Source of the DNA: Paraescarpia echinospica
Taxonomy: Eukaryota > Annelida > Polychaeta > Sabellida > Siboglinidae
DNA length: 64,000 nucleotides
NCBI GenBank assembly: GCA_020002185.1
Contig: CM034533.1
Span: 72,751,579-72,815,578 of the forward strand
Direction of reading: 5' to 3'
Every line of letters starts with the position of its first letter. Position 1 is the first letter of the stretch. The notes under the pieces are model-generated. The model was not told the DNA's origin, searched no databases, and was given only the letters and a program-made list of their open reading frames with translations. Shown here piece after piece: positions 55,601 through 61,687 of this stretch. Both the position numbers and the translations under genes were made by a program.

Positions 55601-56027
55601 CAGATAGACCGGTGTAAAAAGGTAAGACACAAACTATGCCATCTTGCAGATAGACCGGTGTAAAAAGATAAGACACAAACTATGCCATCTTGCAGATAGA
55701 CCGGTGTAAAAAGGTAAGACACAAACTATGCCATCTTGCAGATAGACCGGTGTAAAAAGATAAGACATAAACTATGCCATGATAGAGACAGAATGAAGTA
55801 TAAATGTGATACTTGTCTTATGTTTATGTGTTAGGAGTAATTGTATTACCAATAGTAAGGCAATACATGGTGCGATATAGTGGCACTGGCCATTATTTGA
55901 AGTGAAGATGTCTACCGAGGTACAATATGCAGCTGTTCTGATGGAAGACACTCATCTTGTTTGCGTGTGACTTCAGGGAATTGCTGTATGGCAGAACGCA
56001 AGAGATGTCGCCTTTGCCAAGTTGTGA
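15269..56027 (+). CDS. SNX4: SNX4, sorting nexin 4: complete gene, 13 coding exons, 431 residues
   Basis: SNX4 is a PX-BAR protein that binds phosphatidylinositol 3-phosphate on early endosomes and drives recycling and autophagy-related sorting. The spliced product (exons 15269-15358, 24460-24569, 24962-25100, 25788-25865, 30317-30388, 30913-30960, 32750-32878, 37448-37575, 38356-38445, 42404-42494, 42741-42895, 43186-43300, 55977-56027) keeps phase at every junction. The PX domain (about 40-175) has WRRYNEFELL at 84-93, VVPPLPEKR at 105-113 and ERRRIGLE at 132-139. The BAR region (about 190-431) has DWKLKALSASF, NNYGRVFSEWSAIEKEM, SSIDSLLEEEEQFADQLKEY and LFGSDTPEQR, and ends GIAVWQNARDVAFAKL. 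Human SNX4 is 450 residues. Three exon donors are embedded in minisatellites. Exons 10-12 appear twice in the scaffold (see 50123-51019), but only one set can be used in frame. Confidence 0.93.
15359..15527. other. Start of SNX4 intron 1
   Basis: Short unique intron sequence following the GTGAGA donor; it includes a small gtctta direct repeat at about 15467-15480. Nothing else is seen. Confidence 0.5.
15528..15976. mobile_element. Short inverted-repeat (MITE-like) element
   Basis: ggggtaagaccacattaagg at the left end is mirrored by aaatgtggtcttatccca at the right end about 430 bp away, with no coding capacity between. This suggests a small non-autonomous DNA transposon. The target-site duplication and family are not determined. 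Confidence 0.45.
16690..17060 (+). pseudogene. Broken P2X7-C-terminus-like cysteine domain, probably from a transposon
   Basis: The frame at 16746-16934 reads SDSDSWSIDDEDV then WCLCGHCAPM and SLCCREIPTVQ. The W-C-x-C-G-x-C-x2-M then C-C-R-E-I pattern is that of the cytoplasmic cysteine domain of P2X7 receptors, which in invertebrates is also common in transposon-associated proteins. A frameshift after CITD moves the match to the next frame (DDFETVCTNRAVLEL), and another shift leads to LYDLRADSLIRPVAS. A further shift near 16745 separates an upstream MSGPGSPSDSV. So there are three or more lesions. It lies in SNX4 intron 1. A real host gene is unlikely given the breaks. Confidence 0.6.
17061..20299. 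other. SNX4 intron 1, AT-rich non-coding stretch
   Basis: No gene recognised. It contains short TA dinucleotide runs at about 17432-17440 and 18484-18501, and a CT/C-rich tract at 19487-19560. All open frames here are short with no family match I can see. Parts may be the untranslated body of the transposon(s) whose coding remnants flank it. Confidence 0.5.
19487..19560. repeat. Pyrimidine-rich simple repeat (CT)n with C runs
   Basis: Alternating tctctctctc and cccccc blocks over about 75 bp; a homopurine/homopyrimidine tract. Confidence 0.9.
20300..21411 (-). pseudogene. Kolobok-type DNA transposase remnant, frameshifted
   Basis: The minus-strand frame 21058-20675 reads ECVDGHSFMWHSQPKIGNIY, then SPRQCYNIQRAYILPEIEDMW. 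After a frameshift near 20760 the match continues as GDARYDNPGHNSTFGIYFIM and GLKHCLDNLTDHGMKITTLA. After further breaks comes NHMWY then CDGDPRLMKEMWISLLHHIR. These blocks (W-SQP, Q-YL-P-I--W, GD-R-DSPGH, NH-WW, GD-L-E-W-S--H) are what I know from Kolobok-superfamily transposases. An upstream acidic Ser/Asp-rich frame (21411-21098) fits the linker before the core. No THAP domain was found. At least two frameshifts and several stops make it a pseudogene. Confidence 0.65.
21412..24323. other. SNX4 intron 1, 3' half, no recognised gene
   Basis: Mostly AT-rich and non-coding. About 22880-23260 is less AT-rich and contains a CCAAT-like ccaatca near 23199 and ATGATGGCGGCGCC at 23236, which resembles a YY1-type initiator and could be an alternative promoter. 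No in-phase donor with a good consensus follows it. Open frames such as 22553-22795 have no recognisable product. Confidence 0.4.
24324..24396. repeat. 12-bp minisatellite, 6 copies
   Basis: gtgcagatgggt / gtgcagatgggc units alternate over about 72 bp, ending 64 bp before the acceptor of SNX4 exon 2. It yields a spurious MGVQ-repeat frame. Confidence 0.9.
24460..24569 (+). CDS. SNX4: SNX4 exon 2 (start of PX domain)
   Basis: Acceptor tccgactag, 36 codons plus 2 nt, donor GTATGT. It encodes DHLLQWMEVSVSEPEKRTG, then SVAMQDTYTVYLVET. It matches the SNX4 start of the PX domain (IEISVSEAEKRTG). The longer open frame through this region is in the wrong frame. Confidence 0.9.
24962..25100 (+). CDS. 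SNX4: SNX4 exon 3 (PX core)
   Basis: Acceptor cttgtag, 1 nt plus 46 codons, donor GTACGT. It contains LWRRYNEFELLRTYL and VVPPLPEKR. The RRY Arg contacts the 3-phosphate of PI3P in PX domains, and the Pro-rich loop is the membrane-insertion segment. Confidence 0.95.
25101..25787. other. SNX4 intron 3
   Basis: AT-rich, with a (TA)n run at about 25576-25600. No other feature is seen. Confidence 0.6.
25788..25865 (+). CDS. SNX4: SNX4 exon 4 (PX), 3' end inside a minisatellite
   Basis: Acceptor atttgcag, 26 codons (VSHGWHKLPTDRF then DPDFIERRRIGLE), donor GTAGGA. The last 12 exon bases and the donor are the start of the first unit of the 156-bp array, so identical donors recur every 156 bp downstream. 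Confidence 0.93.
25854..29291 (+). repeat. 156-bp minisatellite capturing the SNX4 exon 4 donor, 22 copies
   Basis: Each unit starts attggtcttgag|gtaggaca: 12 nt identical to the exon end, then the 5' splice site and 138 further nt of intron. Starts at 25854 and 26010 give the period. Copies are about 97% alike by eye, with diagnostic variants (ccctctagg vs tcctcaagg) arranged in blocks. The final, partial unit loses the donor (gagctgg at 29289). The array makes up most of SNX4 intron 4. Confidence 0.97.
29292..30316. other. SNX4 intron 4, 3' part
   Basis: Unique AT-rich intron containing a duplicated C-rich motif (ccccccaccccctcccc at about 29370 and cctcccctccccc at about 29497). No coding feature is seen. 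Confidence 0.6.
30317..30388 (+). CDS. SNX4: SNX4 exon 5 (end of PX domain)
   Basis: Acceptor actttcag, 24 codons, donor GTATTA. It encodes NFLLRVASHSILSKDKIF, then HGFLKQ, matching the family segment NFLLRIASHPIL--DKIF--FL. The reading frame beginning at the ATG at 30304 is a different frame and not real. Confidence 0.93.
30389..30912. other. SNX4 intron 5
   Basis: Unique AT-rich intron of 524 bp. Nothing recognised. Confidence 0.7.
30913..30960 (+). CDS. SNX4: SNX4 exon 6
   Basis: A 48-nt exon: acceptor gttgcacag, 16 codons EDDWTKTVYSTDFQSK, donor GTGAGA. It aligns with the family's EGNWKETVNETGFQLK linker between PX and BAR. It was found from splice phase, since it is too short for an ORF scan. 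Confidence 0.88.
31173..31959. repeat. 71-bp minisatellite, about 11 copies
   Basis: 71-bp units built on cttcatcccaaccaggaagt, with starts at 31241 and 31312 giving the period. It lies in SNX4 intron 6 about 210 bp from exon 6 and does not include the splice site. Confidence 0.95.
32035..32386. repeat. 32-bp minisatellite, 11 copies
   Basis: 32-bp units gtttccctgtcatcaggggt followed by gaggctggcctt fill 352 bp. It is a second independent array in SNX4 intron 6, 75 bp after the 71-bp array. Confidence 0.95.
32387..32749. other. SNX4 intron 6, exon-7-proximal part
   Basis: Pyrimidine-rich (about 32400-32600) then unique sequence up to the exon 7 acceptor. No gene. Confidence 0.6.
32750..32878 (+). 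CDS. SNX4: SNX4 exon 7 (start of BAR region)
   Basis: Acceptor tgttttcag, 43 codons, donor GTCAGT. It encodes ADWKLKALSASFRLKKPDRK, then FEEVKTYSNELQTHINNILK. It matches the family's KALNATFRVKNPDKRF--LKHYSDELQS segment. Confidence 0.93.
33029..34933. mobile_element. Foldback element copy 1, TTAAAGG termini, tRNA-like sequence in both arms
   Basis: A 1.9-kb near-palindrome centred near 34000. Left terminus TTAAAGGAAATAA at 33029; right terminus ends TTATTCCCTTTAA at 34933. Both carry TTAA plus AGG(R)R, the signature of T2/Kolobok-type MITEs. Both arms contain the same roughly 860 bp in opposite orientation. That sequence includes a tRNA-like stretch (33671-33764 plus strand; 34205-34310 minus strand) with actcagtgggtaga resembling box A and ggttcaatcct resembling box B. 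There is no transposase. It lies in SNX4 intron 7. Open frames on both strands (for example 33273-33632) are palindrome artefacts. Confidence 0.75.
35765..37172 (+). mobile_element. CR1 LINE copy 2, 5'-truncated
   Basis: It starts abruptly in the RT region and ends with the same atcttgtta direct-repeat 3' terminus as the copy at 10380-14445, to which it is very similar. At its 5' end the first roughly 33 bp (aagtcagagaactatag) occur twice in tandem, a common by-product of LINE insertion. It retains about 130 bp near 36770-36900 that copy 1 has lost. Confidence 0.85.
35800..37075 (+). pseudogene. CR1 reverse-transcriptase fragment, broken
   Basis: Frame 1 carries KSENYRPVSLTSVICKLLER up to about 35960. 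Then a shift near 35962 leads to LDFQKAFDKVPHQ, GVPQGSVLGPILF and KFVDDTKVF. The catalytic FADD is FVDD here, so the A-D-D core is altered as well. Another shift near 36770 leads to the C-terminal frame 36821-37075 (KDRRTRGHELTLAKEQ). It cannot encode an active enzyme. Confidence 0.85.
37448..37575 (+). CDS. SNX4: SNX4 exon 8 (BAR region)
   Basis: Acceptor gtccttcag, 42 codons plus 2 nt, donor GTAAGT. It encodes KLVDRLYGIHKIHNNYGRVF, then SEWSAIEKEMADSLQTAGHY. Near-identical to the family segment VADRLYGVYKVHGNYGRVFSEW. Confidence 0.95.
37576..38136. other. SNX4 intron 8, 5' part
   Basis: Unique sequence; a short local duplication of cttgtaatgatgt / cttgtaatgatat near 37600-37650. No gene. 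Confidence 0.6.
38137..38290 (+). mobile_element. tRNA-derived SINE
   Basis: A box-A-like gcagcggctagagcg near 38158 and a good box B, ggtttgaatcc, at 38199-38209 with tRNA-like spacing. They are followed by a non-tRNA body (cattcaactgtatgaatgag, then tacctgg) of the kind seen in the conserved central domains of invertebrate SINEs. It lies in SNX4 intron 8, 66 bp before exon 9. The family is not assigned. Confidence 0.6.
38356..38445 (+). CDS. SNX4: SNX4 exon 9 (BAR region), donor inside a minisatellite
   Basis: Acceptor acttttgcag, 1 nt + 29 codons + 2 nt. It encodes YASSIDSLLEEEEQFADQLK, then EYYGFGDSL, and Arg is completed across the junction. The donor is CAG|GTACAC. The donor is the first base of a 42-bp array. 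The exon frame stays open through the first units (to about 38629), so intron retention would add a periodic tail rather than stop at once. Confidence 0.93.
38446..39954 (+). repeat. 42-bp minisatellite starting at the SNX4 exon 9 donor, about 36 copies
   Basis: Units gtacactgtcaacactgaca then cacacctctccatggctgcatg begin exactly at intron position 1, so every unit carries a gtacac donor-like site. The 42-bp period is 14 codons, giving long open frames on both strands (38400-40160 plus; 38580-39938 minus) with a 14-residue period. Variants form higher-order repeats: a block of eight units (336 bp) recurs with the same order of substitutions from about 39000 on. Confidence 0.97.
39973..41753. 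mobile_element. Foldback element copy 2, opposite orientation to copy 1
   Basis: Left terminus TTAAAGGGAATAA at 39973; right terminus TTATTTCCTTTAA ends at 41753. Its right end is the reverse complement of the left end of the copy at 33029, so it lies inverted with respect to it. The right arm (41018-41117, minus) keeps the tRNA-like stretch. The left arm between about 40240 and 40560 is riddled with small deletions compared with the right arm. It is inserted immediately after the 42-bp array in SNX4 intron 9. No transposase. Confidence 0.72.
41754..42403. other. SNX4 intron 9, 3' part
   Basis: Unique intron sequence between the foldback element and exon 10. No gene; the open frame at 41912-42094 is unremarkable. 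Confidence 0.6.
42404..42494 (+). CDS. SNX4: SNX4 exon 10 (BAR region)
   Basis: Acceptor ttatacag, 1 nt + 30 codons, donor GTAAGT. It encodes SVCRKQELLQLDLEKVEDDL, then ASKTAYREQL. Matches the family's CRKHELMQYDLE---DLASK segment. A second copy is at 50123-50213. Confidence 0.93.
42741..42895 (+). CDS. SNX4: SNX4 exon 11 (BAR region)
   Basis: Acceptor cttataacag, 51 codons + 2 nt, donor GTAAGA. It encodes VQGKTAGFSLSGMKTKLFGS, then DTPEQRDQKIKQLDEQIKEA. The FSL-GM-TKLFG---PEQR motif is characteristic of SNX4. A second copy is at 50460-50614. Confidence 0.95.
42896..43185. other. SNX4 intron 11
   Basis: A 290-bp unique intron, AT-rich. Nothing recognised. Confidence 0.7.
43186..43300 (+). 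CDS. SNX4: SNX4 exon 12 (BAR region), 3' third repeated in a minisatellite
   Basis: Acceptor cttcctag, 1 nt + 38 codons, donor GTAAGG. It encodes DFVSLALRDIDRFKRQKAKD, then MKDVFTNYAILQIDRCKK. It matches the family's FV---W-DIERFKEQK-RDLKEAL--YAVMQI--CKK. The last 39 exon bases plus 7 intron bases are the unit of the 46-bp array. Splicing must pick the first of over 100 identical donors to keep the protein intact. Confidence 0.93.
43262..48181 (+). repeat. 46-bp minisatellite made of SNX4 exon 12 end plus donor, over 100 copies, cut by gap
   Basis: Each unit is 39 nt matching the exon end (acaaactatgccatcttgca then gataga-cggtgtaaaaag) and 7 nt of intron, gtaagac or gtaaggc. Every unit therefore has a donor and also an internal cttgcag acceptor-like site, defining an 18-nt pseudo-micro-exon. 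The exon frame meets TAA within the second unit. Variants include caaactttg, gaccagtg and 44-bp units lacking ca. The array is truncated by the N run, so the true length is unknown. Long minus-strand frames (SYLFTPVYLQDGIV) are artefacts. Confidence 0.97.
48182..49181. other. Assembly gap, exactly 1000 N
   Basis: The run of N from 48182 to 49181 is a round 1000, typical of a scaffolding placeholder. It separates two copies of the same locus, so the real gap is probably negative (overlap). Confidence 0.98.
49182..49472. mobile_element. Partial foldback element (repeat of 41463-41753)
   Basis: This is the right end only of the TTAAAGG foldback element, beginning at the gap edge. It is part of the duplicated block and probably not a third genomic copy. 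Confidence 0.85.
50123..50213 (+). CDS. SNX4: Second copy of SNX4 exon 10 (probable assembly duplicate)
   Basis: No difference seen from 42404-42494. Exons 10-12 together are 361 nt, not a multiple of three, so using both sets would shift the frame of the C-terminus. Only one set belongs in the mRNA. Confidence 0.8.
50460..50614 (+). CDS. SNX4: Second copy of SNX4 exon 11 (probable assembly duplicate)
   Basis: No difference seen from 42741-42895, with the same splice sites and flanking intron sequence. Confidence 0.8.
50905..51019 (+). CDS. SNX4: Second copy of SNX4 exon 12 (probable assembly duplicate)
   Basis: No difference seen from 43186-43300. This copy is the one on the same contig as the final exon, so the contig from 49182 on holds a self-consistent exon 10-13 series. 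Confidence 0.8.
50981..55780 (+). repeat. 46-bp minisatellite, second (complete) copy, about 104 units
   Basis: Same unit as at 43262-48181. Here the array is complete: it starts inside exon 12 and ends in unique intron at gataaactatgccat, 196 bp before exon 13. One unit contains a duplicated ctatgccat near 52695. Confidence 0.97.
55977..56027 (+). CDS. SNX4: SNX4 exon 13, C-terminus and stop
   Basis: Acceptor gtgacttcag, then 16 codons GIAVWQNARDVAFAKL and TGA at 56025-56027. It matches the family's C-terminal GIQVWTNAKECFSKM directly after CKK of exon 12. The longer overlapping open frame (55957-56247) is a different frame. Confidence 0.93.
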   Translation, partial: GIAVWQNARDVAFAKL

Positions 56028-57340
56028 ACACCTGTTGATGGGTGCGAGGACGTCTTTACTGCCAAGTCTACAGGATGAAGCCAGCGATGTGACTCCAAGG
56101 TCATCTGTCTCACCCGGCTATATGCTGCTTCCCTCCAATGTCCTCCAATCAGGGGGTGACTGTCTCGGAAGGCTTCTGTGTTGTTCAGATTTTGCAGTAT
56201 GTCTTCTACTTTCTTTGTACAACTATTGGTTATTGAACAAATATTAGCCCCTCCCATTAACTACTTGAGACATTGTGTACACAAATCATCAATATGTGAA
56301 TATGTTAAACTGTGATTCGATGATAATCAAACATTGCATAGTATGTATTGTAATAATACATACTAATTTGGAGAGGTGTTTTGTGATACTGGTGAAGCTA
56401 TTTACTCATCAAAATGATGGATAAGATATATACAGTTAAATATGCATGACCATCATCTTCTTAAGTCAAAAGGCTGGTGAGAATTGTGATATAGTGGTAA
56501 TTAAATACAATACGGCCAATCGTAGAACATGATGAAATGCTTTGTGAGAGATGCCGTGTCAGACATGAAGGCCCGACCAGAGGTAGGTGTTCAAATAGTA
56601 AACAAAACATCCAGTTTCAAAACGAGCTTTATTGCCAATACGGCCGAGTCGGGCTGAGTTAACTGCTATACCCTTTGATGTTCAACAATGCTCACTTTCC
56701 CATGGTCAACATAGCAGACATCCACTTAGAAATTACTGTGCCTGCTAATTCTGGGTAGACGAACAAACTATGTCCCTTTAAATCTGACAGTCCTACAGGT
56801 GTAGGAGACATTTCTGTGTGTGTTGAACTAGACTTGTTTATAAAATAGGAAATGACCTGCATTTTTCAAGTTAACTCTCAAATATTCTTGCTATGTGCTA
56901 TCCCAGAAGTCTCGCAAGATCCTGTCAGTATATTCCAGTAACCACAGTGATCTTCTGGGTGTCTGAGGCAAACCATGCAGATGGTATGGTATGGTATGTG
57001 ATTTGAAACTTAAAATTTAGATTTAAATTCTTTTTAGTGGATCAGTTCAAACACCCATAGCGTTGCAACAAATGGACTTAGACGGATATAATTGTGAAAG
57101 AGAAATGTTTCCATTAACATGACTCATAACTCCCTACTGCCACAGTGGACTGAACCGTTGCAGTCCGTTACAAATCTTGGTTGGCATGTGTGGTAATTAT
57201 GCAGTTACACCAGAATAGCAGGAATGGCTTCAATGACTCTTTAAATACATAATATTTCCTCCCCATGATGACATTATGGACTACGGTGTACACAAAAGGC
57301 AGGATGAAACATCATTTCTAGCATATCAAGATGCAACATA
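56028..57340. other. SNX4 3' UTR and downstream flank
   Basis: No second gene seen. An ATTAAA near 56499 could be a polyadenylation signal, but I see no canonical AATAAA close to the stop, so the transcript end is unresolved. Confidence 0.4.
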
Positions 57341-59697
57341 AAGTTATGTATAACCCTTCTCGCTGTCCTTATAGTTCAGTTGGTTAGCATGACGTCTAGA
57401 TGTTATGTATAACCCTTCTCGTTGTCCTTATAGTTCAGTTGGTTAGCATGACATTGTCTAGAAGTTATGTATAACCCTTCTCGTTGTCCTTATAGTTCAG
57501 TTGGTTAGCATGACGTTGTCTAGAAGTTATGTGTAACCCTTCTCGCTGTCCTTATAGTTCAGTTGGTTAGCATGACGTTGTCTAGAAGTTATGTGTAACC
57601 GTTCTCGCTGTCCTTATAGTTCAGTTGGTTAGCATGACGTTGTCTAGAAGTTATGTGTAACCCTTCTCGTTGTCCTTATAGTTCAGTTGGTTAGCATGAC
57701 GTTGTCTAGAAGTTATGTATAACCCTTCTCGTTGTCCTTATAGTTCAGTTGGTTAGCATGACGTTGTCTAGAAGTTATGTATAACCCTTCTCGTTGTCCT
57801 TATAGTTCAGTTGGTTAGCATGACATTGTCTAGAAGTTATGTATAACCCTTCTCGTTGTCCTTATAGTTCAGTTGGTTAGCATGACGTTGTCTAGAAGTT
57901 ATGTATAACCCTTCTCGTTGTCCTTATAGTTCAGCTGGTTAGCATGACGTTGTCTAGAAGTTATGTATAACCCTTCTCGTTGTCCTTATAGTTCAGTTGG
58001 TTAGCATGACGTTGTCTAGAAGTTATGTATAACCCTTCTCGTTGTCCTTATAGTTCAGTTGGTTAGCATGACGTTGTCTAGAAGTTATGTATAACCCTTC
58101 TCGTTGTCCTTATAGTTCAGTTGGTTAGCATGTTGTCTAGAAGTTATGTATAACCCAGTTGGTTAGCATGACGTTGTCTACGTTGTATAGAAGTTTGTCT
58201 AGAAGTTATGTATAACCCTTCTCGTTGTCCTTATAGTTCAGTTGGTTAGCATGACGTTGTCTAGAAGTTATGTATAACCCTTCTCGTTGTCCTTATAGTT
58301 CAGTTGGTTAGCATGACGTTGTCTAGAAGTTATGTATAACCCTTCTCGTTGTCCTTATAGTTCAGTTGGTTAGCATGACGTTGTCTAGAAGTTATGTATA
58401 ACCCTTCTCGTTGTCCTTATAGTTCAGTTGGTTAGCATGACGTTGTCTAGAAGTTATGTATAACCCTTCTCGCTGTCCTTATAGTTCAGTTGGTTAGCAT
58501 GACATTGTCATGACATTGTCTAGAAGTTATGTGTAACCCTTCTCGCTGTCCTTATAGTTCAGTTGGTTAGCATGACGTTGTCTAGAAGTTATGTGTAACC
58601 CTTCTCGCTGTCCTTATAGTTCAGTTGGTTAGCATGACGTCTAGAAGTTATGTATAACCCTTCTCGCTGTCCTTATAGTTCAGTTGGTTAGCATGACATT
58701 GTCTAGAAGTTATGTGTAACCCTTCTCGATGTCCTTATAGTTCAGTTGGTTAGCATGACGTTGTCTAGAAGTTATGTATAACCCTTCTCGTTGTCCTTAT
58801 AGTTCAGTTGGTTAGCATGACGTTGTCTAGAAGTTATGTATAACCCTTCTCGTTGTCCTTATAGTTCAGTTGGTTAGCATGACGTCTAGAAGTTATGTAT
58901 AACCCTTCTCGTTGTCCTTATAGTTCAGTTGGTTAGCATGACGTTGTCTAGAAGTTATGTATAACCCTTCTCGTTGTCCTTATAGTTCAGTTGGTTAGCA
59001 TGACGTTGTCTAGAAGTTATGTATAACCCTTCTCGTTGTCCTTATAGTTCAGTTGGTTAGCATGACGTCTAGAAGTTATGTGTAACCCTTCTCGCTGTCC
59101 TTATAGTTCAGTTGGTTAGCATGACGTTGTCTAGAAGTTATGTATAACCCTTCTTGTTGTCCTTATAGTTCATTTGGTTAGCATGACGTTGTCTAGAAGT
59201 TATGTATAACCCTTCTCGCTGTCCTTCTAGTTCAGTTGGTTAACATGACATTGTCTAGAAGTTATGTGTAACCCTTCTCGCTGTCATTATAGTTCAGTTG
59301 GTTAGCATGACGTTGTCTAGAAGTTATGTATAACCCTTCTCGTTGTCCTTATAGTTCAGTTGGTTAGCATGACATTGTCTAGAAGTTATGTATAACCCTT
59401 CTCGTTGTCCTTATAGTTCAGTTGGTTAGCATGACGTTGTCTAGAAGTTATGTGTAACCCTTCTCGCTGTCCTTATAGTTCAGTTGGTTAGCATGACGTT
59501 GTCTAGAAGTTATGTATAACCCTTCTCGTTGTCCTTATAGTTCAGTTGGTTAGCATGACGTTGTCTAGAAGTTATGTATAACCCTTCTTGCTGTCCTTAT
59601 AGTTCAGTTGGTTAGCATGACGTTGTCTAGATGTTATGTGTAACCCTTCTTGTTGTCCTTATAGTTCAGTTGGTTAGCATGACGTTGTCTAGAAGTT
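57341..59697. repeat. 62-bp minisatellite with a tRNA box-A-like motif, about 38 copies
   Basis: 62-bp units aagttatgtataacccttct then cgttgtccttatagttcagt then tggttagcatgacgttgtcta. The tagttcagttgg core fits the pol III box A consensus (TRGYNNARNNGG), and the unit resembles the 5' half of a tRNA. There is no box B and the D-stem would not pair, so these are not tRNA genes. Disturbed units occur near 58130-58200 and 58500-58520. Confidence 0.93.
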
Positions 59698-60303
59698 CTG
59701 ATGATAAAGTGCTAAAGGTGTACTTATCTAAACTGCATTATTGATGTGCATAGCTACCTGATTGTTGAAGTATTTGAAAATTATATATGTTGAATAAGAA
59801 AATGTGGAGAAGAAATATTTGAAAAGTTTACTACATTTAAACTTGCATAAATCCATAACTATATTTGAAAAAGATTCATAGTTTGTACATCAATTATGCT
59901 ACTGTTATACAAAAGTATAAACTTATTATGATTTCTATACAGATTACAGAAAAGGTATGTTACTGGTGGAAGTATATTGAAAAACTGTTAAAACATGTGA
60001 AACTTATTATTATTCTAGGTAGGTGATTTATCGTAATAACAGGAATTACACATCAGCATAAAAGCTCAATTGCAATTATTGTGCATCTTTGAAGGTCAAT
60101 TACACTTTACAGTGTTTCTTAAAGGGTTGATTGCAATAATTAATAGGATCAACATTGTTTTACAGACAGACGATTGCATGCACAATCACATCTCATTTTC
60201 AAACAAATGTTCTGTTAATTTGTGCATTCTTTTTGTGAATTGATTACAATTACAATTATAGTGTAAATGTAATGAGTACAATAATTGTAATTAATTACAA
60301 CTT
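59698..60303. other. Intergenic, AT-rich
   Basis: Unique AT-rich sequence between two arrays. No gene or element recognised. Confidence 0.6.
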
Positions 60304-61472
60304 ACAGAATGTCCCTATCTCTCTGGTTGAGAGTGACCATTCGTTACATCAGAATGTCCCTATCTCTGGTTGAGAGTGACCATTCGTTACGTCAGAATGT
60401 CCCTATCTCTGGTTGAGAGTGACCATTCGTTACGTCAGAATGTCCCTATCTCTGGTTGAGAGTGACCATTCGTTACGTCAGAATGTCCCTATCTCTGGTT
60501 GAGAGTGACCATTCGTTACATCAGAATGTCCCTATCTCTGGTTGAGAGTGACCATTCGTTACGTCAGAATGTCCCTATCTCTGGTTGAGAGTGACCATTC
60601 GTTACGTCAGAATGTCCCTATCTCTGGTTGAGAGTGACCATTCGTTACATCAGAATGTCCCTATCTCTGGTTGAGAGTGACCATTCGTTACATCAGAATG
60701 TCCCTATCTCTGGTTGAGAGTGACCTTTCGTTACATCGGAATGTCCCTATCTCTGGTTGAGAGTGACCATTCGTTACGTCAGAATGTCCCCATCTCTGGT
60801 TGAGAGTGACCATTCGTTACATCAGAATGTCCCTATCTCTGGATGAGAGTGACCATTCGTTACGTCAGAATGTCCCTATCTCTGGTTGAGAGTGACCATT
60901 CGTTACGTCAGAATGTCCCTATCTCTGGTTGAGAGTGACCATTTGTTACGTCAGAATGTCCCTATCTCTGGTTGAGAGTGACCATTCGTTACGTCAGAAT
61001 GTCCCTATCTCTGGTTGAGAGTGACCATTCGTTACGTCAGAATGTCCCTATCTCTGGTTGAGAGTGACCATTCGTTACGTCAGAATGTCCCTATCTCTGG
61101 TTGAGAGTGACCATTCGTTACGTCAGAATGTCCCTATCTCTGGTTGAGAGTGACCATTCGTTACGTCAGAATGTCCCTATCTCTGGTTGAGAGTGACCAT
61201 TCGTTACGTCAGAATGTCCCTATCTCTGGTTGAGAGTGACCATTCGTTACGTCAGAATGTCCCTATCTCTGGTTGAGAGTGACCATTCGTTACATCAGAA
61301 TGTCCCTATCTCTGGTTGAGAGTGACCATTCGTTATGTCAGAATGTCCCTATCTCTGGTTGAGAGTGACCATTTGTTACGTCAGAATGTCCCCATCTCTG
61401 GTTGAGAGTGACCATTCGTTATGTCAGAATGTCCCTATCTCTGGTTGAGAGTGACCATTCATTACGTAAGAA
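60304..61472. repeat. 43-bp minisatellite, about 27 copies
   Basis: 43-bp units gtcagaatgtccctatctct then ggttgagagtgaccattcgttac. Very homogeneous; the main variant is acatcag / acgtcag. No exon is adjacent. Confidence 0.96.
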
Positions 61473-61687
61473 TCCTCTTATTTTAAATGTACTCCAGTTA
61501 ACATAATGACGTTGTTAGTTAAATAACTCAATGGTTGGTGAATTTGTTCTTGAAGTTAAAAGTAATAATTTTATTGTATACAATGTGCTATATGGCTGTG
61601 TACATTGATTAATTTCTCCTAAGATTTTGTTGTGTAAATAGAAATGAGAGTATTGTTGAAGTATGAGAGGTAACAGAACCAACTTTG

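Larger units (their letters stand above)
49182..55780 (+). repeat. Second copy of the duplicated block
   Basis: Same content as 41463-48181 (foldback end, exons 10-12, 46-bp array), but this copy continues into unique sequence and the last SNX4 exon. Near 51113 it lacks about four 46-bp units present at 43395-43600 of the first copy, the kind of difference expected between two alleles of a minisatellite. Confidence 0.9.

Noticed and set aside
57341..59697. Cluster of about 38 tRNA genes
   Set aside because: Only a box-A-like 5' half is present; no box B, no anticodon or acceptor pairing, and the 62-bp unit is too short.
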